From an uncultured Collinsella sp. (lineage in GTDB: Bacteria > Actinomycetota > Coriobacteriia > Coriobacteriales > Coriobacteriaceae): a DNA stretch of 10,835 nucleotides. A model generated the notes under the pieces. That model saw only the letters and a program-made list of their open reading frames with translations. It searched no databases and was not told where the DNA came from. A program made the position numbers and the translations under genes. The stretch's first letter is position 1, and each line of letters starts with the position of its first letter. Of this stretch, positions 5,533 through 10,835 are shown in pieces. Location: the NCBI GenBank assembly GCA_900751695.1, contig CAADSS010000027.1, positions 1 through 10,835 on the forward strand. Direction: 5' to 3'.

Positions 5533-6324
5533 CTAAATATCCCCTCGGTTCTCAAAATCCGATTCCCAGTAGTTAAAGCCGCGCAGGTAGGCGGTCTTTT
5601 CGTAACACAGGCAGTACTTGGAGACCGCCGTAAGCTCGGCCGCGCCCGGCGGCACCATATCGCGCACCAGCTGCGGGCAAAACTCCGTAAACTTGACCTC
5701 CATCACCAGCTTGCCGGGCTCCAGGACCGGCAGCGCGGGCAACGCCGCGTCAAAGATATCGAAGCTTCCCACCGCGGCACGCACGTTCATGTCAAACGTA
5801 ATGCGCACGGTGCCCTCGTCCATCACCCACGGCTCGCGCTCGTAGTCCACGATAGTCCTCGGGCGCATCACGTTGCAGATGCACTCGATGTAGAACTCGT
5901 GACAGAGCGGATAGGGGCTCCTCAGCAAAAAGTCATAGTCGCCAGCCAGAATCTGCTCAAACTCACCACGCGTGAGGGGCGCATCCTCCTTGTAGATCCA
6001 ACTACCGTACTTCTTTTTGCGCTCGAGCTTAATCACCTTGTCGCTGCCGTTATAGATGCGCACGCGATACTTTTTGCGCATGAGAATGCCGGCGTCTTTT
6101 TCCTCGTAGGCCGAGTTGCAGTAGTCGTCAAAGTACAGGCTGCGAATGGTGTAGCCGCCCGCCTGCGCATGCTTGTCCAGTTTAAATACCGGCGCCATGC
6201 GGCAGGCAAGCGCGGCGTGCCCACCCTCGTTAATAAGATATTTGAGCTCGTGGCGATAACGCTCCTGCGTGGTACGCGCAGGAGGCGCCGCCAGGCGCTC
6301 AAGCAGCGCGCTAGCCCTCCTCAT
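5533..6324 (-). CDS. VTC-domain polyphosphate polymerase-like protein
   Basis: A 263-residue soluble protein of the VTC domain family (triphosphate tunnel fold), the catalytic fold that polymerises polyphosphate from ATP in yeast Vtc4. Tunnel-type charged motifs appear in the expected order: RHELKYLI (residues 24-31), YTIRSLYFDD (58-67), YRVRIYNG (86-93), KLERKKK (99-105), a YERE segment (161-164), MEVKF (208-212, Glu209/Lys211) and SKYC (235-238). It has no SPX domain and no membrane segment, so the DUF4956 protein encoded 3 nt downstream is the natural membrane anchor. Its ATG lies inside the end of the CotH gene (14-nt overlap) and is preceded by GGAGG at 6-nt spacing, which fixes the start. 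The fold assignment is strong. That the product is polyphosphate, rather than another polyanion or a triphosphate hydrolysis product, is inferred from the family. Confidence 0.9.
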   Translation of the reverse strand: MRRASALLERLAAPPARTTQERYRHELKYLINEGGHAALACRMAPVFKLDKHAQAGGYTIRSLYFDDYCNSAYEEKDAGILMRKKYRVRIYNGSDKVIKLERKKKYGSWIYKEDAPLTRGEFEQILAGDYDFLLRSPYPLCHEFYIECICNVMRPRTIVDYEREPWVMDEGTVRITFDMNVRAAVGSFDIFDAALPALPVLEPGKLVMEVKFTEFCPQLVRDMVPPGAAELTAVSKYCLCYEKTAYLRGFNYWESDFENRGDI

Positions 6325-8080
6325 ACGTGTCCTCCACGACCTTACCGCCGTCTTGCACGTAAAAACACTTCATGCCGTACTGCTTGCCGTCGTCGGTAAC
6401 GTAATAGTCAAACGCATCTTGCGTATAGCCGTCGGAGTTGGTGGCGCGCACGCGCACAAAATACTGGCCGGCATCGGGCGCATCGCAGGTCACCTCGGGA
6501 AGAAGCACGTCCTCGGCCTTAAAAAGCACGTCGCTTATGGCATAGTCGCGCGCAAGCTCGACGGTATAGCGAATATCGCGCGCCTCAAAGTCGTACGCGG
6601 CATCCCAGCTCATGCGCAGCTTACCGTTATCGATCTGCGGCACGCCAATGTAGAACGGCATGGGCTTTTTATAGCTCTCGCGGTAGCTCTTGTAGTTCTC
6701 CTCGATCTCGGAGGGAATCGCCGCGGCGATTTGCTCGTATTGATCCTTGGTGACAGGCAGATTGTCGATATCGGGCGAAGCAAAGACCAGGGATTCGGTA
6801 ACCTCGCGGTAGTGCTTGATCATCTTGGCCAGACGTTCCTCGGTCAAATACGAGCGCAAGTCCTTAACGGCACGGCCGAGTTCGCTGCGGAACGACTTGC
6901 TGCGCAGTGCGCGATTGAATAGCACGTTGCCCCAGTAGTTGCTTACGCCGCGCTCCCAGCTCGCGTAGTCCGAGAAGCCCTTCAGGCTCAGCTCAAGCTT
7001 ACGCAGCATGCCGTCGTTATCCCAATCCAAAAAGTACCAGGTATTTGAGTTGAGCGGGCTATACAGATAGCAGTTGCGGTTCTGCGTATCGCAGTTGCCC
7101 GTCAGAATCTGAAACGCCAGCCAATAGACCAGATTCTCGGTATCAAAGTAGGTGTCGAGCACGTCATCGATCTTTTGCGATTCGTCGTTGAGCGCTTCGA
7201 GCATTTCGATGAGCTTGGTGTGGTCCGAGTCGCCCTTAATCTCGAGCATGCCCTCAAATTTTGCCTGGTTGTAGTCGGGGTCGTCGGCAAGCTTAATGGT
7301 GTCCTCGTAGCAATGGAAATCGAAGTTGTTCACCTTGTACAGGTGCCCGCTCTTATCCAGGCCATGTGTCTTGAGAGCCGTCTTGTTGAGCTGCTCGACC
7401 TGCGTAAACAGACCGTAGTCCTCAAAGGTATCGTTAGATTTTTCGGTTTGGTCGCACACCCATAAGTGCACAAACTGCGTGCGCAGGCCCATCATCTGGG
7501 GAATGCCACGGATAAGGTCGTAGGCCATCTTGTTGCGAAAACGTATGCCCTCGCCCATGTGCTTGTTAAGCGCAATCGCGCGCTGTTGGCGCCAGGTACC
7601 CTTGCCCTTTTTGAGCTCTACCTTGTAATTCTTTTGCGAGTTCATGCTCGACGTCTGGCCTCGCACCTGCACCGTGGCGTTGGGCGCTTCCTCGCCATAG
7701 CCAACCTCGCCGGCCACTGGGCCGTCTTCGTCGCCCGCCTGCAAAAGGCCCATAACCTGATAGCGTGCCACGCCCATGTCGGCGTAGTCATAAACCGAGT
7801 ACGTATTGATCTCGGCCCAGCTATGATCAGTGTTCTCGGAGCTGTTGCCGCGCGAGACCGTCAGGTACATGGACACAATGCCCGAGTCATCGTAGACCTC
7901 GTAGAGCTCGTCCTTGTCGCGAAGGTGCTTGGACTGGTCGGAGGCCTCGGCCTTTTTAATCTTGTCCTGCTTTTTGACCTTTTTAGTCGAGGATTCGTCC
8001 TGAGACGAACAGCCCGAAAGCAACAGCGCGCCGGCAGCTGCCTCGATCAGGCAGCGGCGGGACATCAACTTATCGATCAT
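6311..8080 (-). CDS. CotH-family kinase-like lipoprotein
   Basis: A 589-residue exported protein. The N-terminus has a twin-arginine-like SRRCLI (residues 7-12), a short hydrophobic stretch and the lipobox LSGC with Cys24, so it is probably a lipoprotein facing outward. A Lys/Asp/Ser-rich linker covers about residues 25-60. The CotH kinase domain (about 65-450) shows VRGQTS (140-145), QKNYKVEL (150-157), an LNKH...RFRNKMAYDL region (172-190), GNCDTQNRN (329-337) and FLDWDND (351-357). Asp332 and Asp355 are 23 residues apart, as I recall for the catalytic and metal-binding aspartates of Bacillus CotH. A beta-rich, fibronectin-III-like domain (about 475-565) ends the protein. The start ATG shares one base with the pelG stop (TGATG), with GGAGG 5 nt upstream. 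CotH proteins phosphorylate spore-coat proteins; this one lies in a polysaccharide operon, so its target is unknown. Confidence 0.9.
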   Translation of the reverse strand: MIDKLMSRRCLIEAAAGALLLSGCSSQDESSTKKVKKQDKIKKAEASDQSKHLRDKDELYEVYDDSGIVSMYLTVSRGNSSENTDHSWAEINTYSVYDYADMGVARYQVMGLLQAGDEDGPVAGEVGYGEEAPNATVQVRGQTSSMNSQKNYKVELKKGKGTWRQQRAIALNKHMGEGIRFRNKMAYDLIRGIPQMMGLRTQFVHLWVCDQTEKSNDTFEDYGLFTQVEQLNKTALKTHGLDKSGHLYKVNNFDFHCYEDTIKLADDPDYNQAKFEGMLEIKGDSDHTKLIEMLEALNDESQKIDDVLDTYFDTENLVYWLAFQILTGNCDTQNRNCYLYSPLNSNTWYFLDWDNDGMLRKLELSLKGFSDYASWERGVSNYWGNVLFNRALRSKSFRSELGRAVKDLRSYLTEERLAKMIKHYREVTESLVFASPDIDNLPVTKDQYEQIAAAIPSEIEENYKSYRESYKKPMPFYIGVPQIDNGKLRMSWDAAYDFEARDIRYTVELARDYAISDVLFKAEDVLLPEVTCDAPDAGQYFVRVRATNSDGYTQDAFDYYVTDDGKQYGMKCFYVQDGGKVVEDTYEEG

Positions 8081-9615
8081 CAGAACCTCCCCAATGTTTT
8101 TTGGTACAGGCGAACCACCATACGTTCAAACGCACTGCGCGGCTCACCGCCCGCGCGCTTGTCCTCGTAGCATTGCTCAACACGGTCGAGCACCCGGCCA
8201 AGTTCGGTAAACCAGCCCGTCTTGTCGGTCGCCACAATGGGCTGCTGGCTCAGGATACGATACGGCAAGTTGGCGGTATAGGTATCGAGCCGCAGCAGCG
8301 CCACGATAAAAAACACCGCTGCACCCAACAAAAAGCCAAAGCCGTAAAACTGCTGCGGCAAAAGCAACGACACGGCAGTCGCCAGCCCGGCCACACCGGC
8401 AAACAGGCCCGAAGCCAGCACGGCCCCCTTATAGTCGGTAAAGTACAGCAAGATGAGCATCACCGTATTACCCACGGCATACAGGCCATAGCCCACGCAC
8501 AGCGTGCGAAAATACCCGTGCATAAGGTTGTTAAAGCCCAACGGTAGGGCCGACAGCACCGTGGTCTCGAGCGAAATGACCGCCGCCGTCACAAACAGCT
8601 GCTTGAGCGCACAAAACCGCAGTTCTCGGTTGAGCGTGGCAAGCATTTCCTCCTCAGCCACCACAATGTCACCCACCACGCCACCGTCGTTGAACAGGCT
8701 GTAGTAGTCGCGGTAGCGCGGATAGAAATTGACCTCGACCGAGACCACAAAGTTAACGGTCGTGACCAGGATCGTCAAAAACGCAATGAGCGCCGGCACA
8801 TCGTAGTAGGGCGCACCATAAAACAAGCCCTTGACCTGCACGCCAATAGGACCTGCCCAAATAATCACCAGGTGCGCAAAGAGTCCCAGATTGGTTAACA
8901 GACCCGTGAGCGCCAGCGGCATAAACTGATCGAGCCACCGCAAAAAGGGCCAGGGGCTGCGGTCGCTCTGAGGAAAATACCGGTACAGCAGAACCACGTC
9001 CCAGGCGAGCATGACGCCGTAGCCCAGAGCAATTGACGCCAACAGGCCCTCGACCGGCGGCAGCCCCAACACCAGCGCGGCCAGGGCGCACAGGCACGCC
9101 ACGCCAATGGCAGCCGCAAAGCTGTACAGGATACCGCGGTAATCCTTGATGGCCGTGAGGTAACTCATGCCGTTCCAGTTGACGATCATAATGTTGAACA
9201 GCCACAGGCACAGCAGCCCCTGCAGCAGCGTGGCGCCCGAGAACAGCAGAAAGACGCCGTAGAGCACCGTGCCCACAACGAGCATGATGGCATTAGATCC
9301 CCAAAACGAAGGCAGGATCTCATCCTCGCGCTCGGCAAAAAGCATATCGGCCAAAAAGCGCGTGACCGGCATAGAGAAAAAGCTTGTGAGCGTGAGCGAC
9401 GCCAGCAGCGTATAGGTCACCATGCACACCAGCAGGTCTTGGTTGGCGCGTCTCACGCCCCACAAACCGCACAGCACCAAGATGCCCACCTGGAGCAGCA
9501 CGCCCAACAGCATGGGGCCCGTGCACACAATGCCAGCGTAGCCATAGGCGCGCATCGTGGCAAACAGACCCTTGCGCCTAAACAGGCGCTTGAGCTCAAA
9601 ACCGATTCCGGCCAC
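8080..9615 (-). CDS. pelG: PelG-like exopolysaccharide membrane transporter
   Basis: A 511-residue polytopic membrane protein starting M-A-G-I-G-F-E-L-K-R-L-F, the characteristic PelG N-terminus. About twelve hydrophobic segments follow, as expected for this MOP-superfamily member. PelG works with the glycosyltransferase PelF in the inner-membrane complex that makes and moves the Pel polysaccharide. The start codon is GTG (9615), with GGGGAG 6 nt upstream and only 3 nt between it and the pelF stop. The stop overlaps the CotH start by one base. The last ~55 residues (from about TDKTGWFTELGRV) are charged and helical, with no membrane segment. They look like an extra cytoplasmic tail compared with the roughly 456-residue Pseudomonas protein as I remember it. 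The assignment is strong because of the N-terminal signature and the adjacent pelF. Confidence 0.93.
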   Translation of the reverse strand: MAGIGFELKRLFRRKGLFATMRAYGYAGIVCTGPMLLGVLLQVGILVLCGLWGVRRANQDLLVCMVTYTLLASLTLTSFFSMPVTRFLADMLFAEREDEILPSFWGSNAIMLVVGTVLYGVFLLFSGATLLQGLLCLWLFNIMIVNWNGMSYLTAIKDYRGILYSFAAAIGVACLCALAALVLGLPPVEGLLASIALGYGVMLAWDVVLLYRYFPQSDRSPWPFLRWLDQFMPLALTGLLTNLGLFAHLVIIWAGPIGVQVKGLFYGAPYYDVPALIAFLTILVTTVNFVVSVEVNFYPRYRDYYSLFNDGGVVGDIVVAEEEMLATLNRELRFCALKQLFVTAAVISLETTVLSALPLGFNNLMHGYFRTLCVGYGLYAVGNTVMLILLYFTDYKGAVLASGLFAGVAGLATAVSLLLPQQFYGFGFLLGAAVFFIVALLRLDTYTANLPYRILSQQPIVATDKTGWFTELGRVLDRVEQCYEDKRAGGEPRSAFERMVVRLYQKTLGRF

Positions 9616-9618
9616 CGG

Positions 9619-10835
9619 CTACTCCCCCTCTCTGGGCAGGTCAAACGCACGCGCCGTCTCATCGTATAGCGCGCGATAGTTGGCGAGCATCTGCTCGTGC
9701 AAGAAGTACGTGGCAACGCGACGCTGCCCGCGCTCCCCCATCTCAATGCGACGAGCGCGGCTTGTGCACATGCGTTCCATGGCATCGGCCAAGCCCTTGC
9801 GATACATAGGCGGCGTCACAAAACCCGCCACGCCAAAGTCGTCGCCCGGAGCGCCTTCGAGAAGCTCGCGACAGCAGCCCACCTCGGTCGTCACGCAGGG
9901 ACGGCGCGCTGCAAGCGACTCCAGCACGCTGAGCGGCTGGCCCTCGGAGATGCTCGTCAAAATGGTAAAGTCGAGCTTTTCCATGTACTCGACCACGTTG
10001 ACGCGGCCAGTAAAGATCAGGTCGCGCACGCCCAGGGTTTCGACCAGCGCGTGACACTCGGCGCCGTATTCCTCGTCGTCCACGCCGCCCATGATGTGCA
10101 GGCGCACCTTGGGCAGGCGCTCGTGCAGCTCAAAGAAGGCATAAATCATGGTCTTGACGTCCTTGATGGGCGCCAGACGCACTACAGCGCCAATGTCCAC
10201 CCAGCCGTCATCGGGCTTTAAGGGGATGTCCTTAAAGCGGTCGAACTGGATGCCGTTGGGGATGACCAGGCATTTGTCCGCATCGCAGCCCATATCGATC
10301 TGCGTCTTGCGGGCGTTATGGAACAAACTCGTCACACGGAAGGCGCGGCGGTAGATCTCCTCCGAAAGCAGATAGAAAAAGCGAATCCAGCGGTCCTTAA
10401 ACGACGGCACCACCCAATCGGCGCGAATGATCTCTTCCTCACGCTCGCGGGTATAGATGCCATGCTCGGTCAGCAGCACCGGCGCATGGTGAACGCTTGA
10501 GCCCAGGCAGGCGAGCAGGCCACCGTAGCCGGTCGAGATGGCATGGTACACATCGGCCACCGGCACCTCGCTGCCCAGAAGGTAGAGCACGGGCAGCAAC
10601 ATGGAGCGCATGGTGTGGAATGCATCGGCAAAGGGCGTGTAGGGATACTCGGCCAGGCACACGTCGCGAAAGATATCCATAAACGTGCGGCTCTGCAAAA
10701 ACGAGAGCGGATGCACGCGACGGCGCTGGAAAATATCGAACAGAACGTCCCAATCCGGATTGGAGAGCGACACCAGGCGGCGTAGCGCCTCGCGCTCGCG
10801 GTCGTTAAAACTAGCTTCATGTTGCTCGCCCGGAA
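9619..10835 (-). CDS. pelF: PelF-like GT4 glycosyltransferase, 5' end outside the window
   Basis: The frame is open from the right edge to the TAG at 9619-9621; 404 residues are visible. The first methionine-capable codon of the well-known part (GTG at 10773) is not the real start: 20 more sense codons precede it without a stop. The PelF family also carries an N-terminal domain of roughly 100 residues that is missing here. Signatures include the PelF-type segment VYHAISTGYGGLLACLGS and LLTEHGIYTREREEEI (about visible residues 95-135), VIPNGI, the GAVVRLAPIKDVKTMI nucleotide-binding region, and the GT4 EX7E motif EGQPLSVLE (297-305). The enzyme is cytosolic and in Pel systems polymerises a UDP-activated N-acetylhexosamine, acting with PelG. 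It heads the visible part of a five-gene operon. PelD/PelE/PelA-type genes are expected upstream, beyond the window. Confidence 0.93.
   Translation of the reverse strand, partial: PGEQHEASFNDREREALRRLVSLSNPDWDVLFDIFQRRRVHPLSFLQSRTFMDIFRDVCLAEYPYTPFADAFHTMRSMLLPVLYLLGSEVPVADVYHAISTGYGGLLACLGSSVHHAPVLLTEHGIYTREREEEIIRADWVVPSFKDRWIRFFYLLSEEIYRRAFRVTSLFHNARKTQIDMGCDADKCLVIPNGIQFDRFKDIPLKPDDGWVDIGAVVRLAPIKDVKTMIYAFFELHERLPKVRLHIMGGVDDEEYGAECHALVETLGVRDLIFTGRVNVVEYMEKLDFTILTSISEGQPLSVLESLAARRPCVTTEVGCCRELLEGAPGDDFGVAGFVTPPMYRKGLADAMERMCTSRARRIEMGERGQRRVATYFLHEQMLANYRALYDETARAFDLPREGE

Noticed and set aside
4840..6399. A 519-codon plus-strand open frame opposite the DUF4956 and VTC genes
   Set aside because: It is a mirror frame of two genes with clear family motifs. 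Its product is a His/Arg/Ala-rich sequence without domain features, and it crosses the junction of the two genes.
10770..10773. GTG at 10773 as the true start of pelF
   Set aside because: The frame stays open to the right edge, the upstream codons look coding, and PelF proteins have an additional N-terminal domain.
1..10835. CRISPR arrays, tRNA or rRNA genes, insertion sequences
   Set aside because: No regularly spaced repeats, no tRNA-like cloverleaf or rRNA stretch, and no transposase-like frame or terminal inverted repeats were seen.

Overview
This window is GC-rich and every gene I can support lies on the minus strand. The gene set is a PTS-based sucrose operon with its LacI repressor, next to a Pel-type exopolysaccharide operon. 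Together with the codon use, it suggests a host-associated Gram-positive actinobacterium, most likely a Coriobacteriia such as Collinsella. The taxon is my inference and is not proven by any marker gene here.

Layout in transcription order (right to left). First comes a tightly packed operon entering from the right edge: pelF (10835-9619, its 5' end outside the window), pelG (9615-8080), a CotH-type kinase lipoprotein (8080-6311), a VTC-domain polyphosphate polymerase-like protein (6324-5533) and a DUF4956 membrane protein (5529-4864). Its junctions are +3, -1, -14 and +3 nt, so the five genes are probably co-transcribed and translationally coupled. A 227-nt non-coding gap with a perfect 10-bp inverted repeat follows. 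Then come a LacI-family regulator (4621-3641), a regulatory gap with two LacI-type operators, a PTS EIIBC permease (3457-2057) and a GH32 sucrose-6-phosphate hydrolase (1949-408). A strong intrinsic terminator (369-329) follows. Only 16 nt beyond its T-tract begins an unrecognised gene that runs off the left edge (312-1).

How the parts work together. EIIBC would import and phosphorylate sucrose, and the GH32 enzyme would split sucrose-6-phosphate into glucose-6-phosphate and fructose. The LacI protein very likely represses both the permease operon and itself: three perfect matches to the consensus TGNAANCGNTTNCA lie in its own leader and in front of the permease gene.

In the second operon, PelF (a GT4 glycosyltransferase) and PelG (a MOP-superfamily membrane protein) are the cytoplasmic synthase and inner-membrane export parts of a Pel-like polysaccharide. 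Downstream sit three genes of phosphate chemistry: an outward-facing lipid-anchored CotH kinase fold, a soluble VTC polyphosphate polymerase fold and a four-helix DUF4956 membrane protein. This combination is the most interesting content. It suggests that the polysaccharide, or a protein partner, is phosphorylated, or that polyphosphate is made and exported along with it. That functional reading is inference. PelD/PelE/PelA-like genes would be expected to the right of the window.
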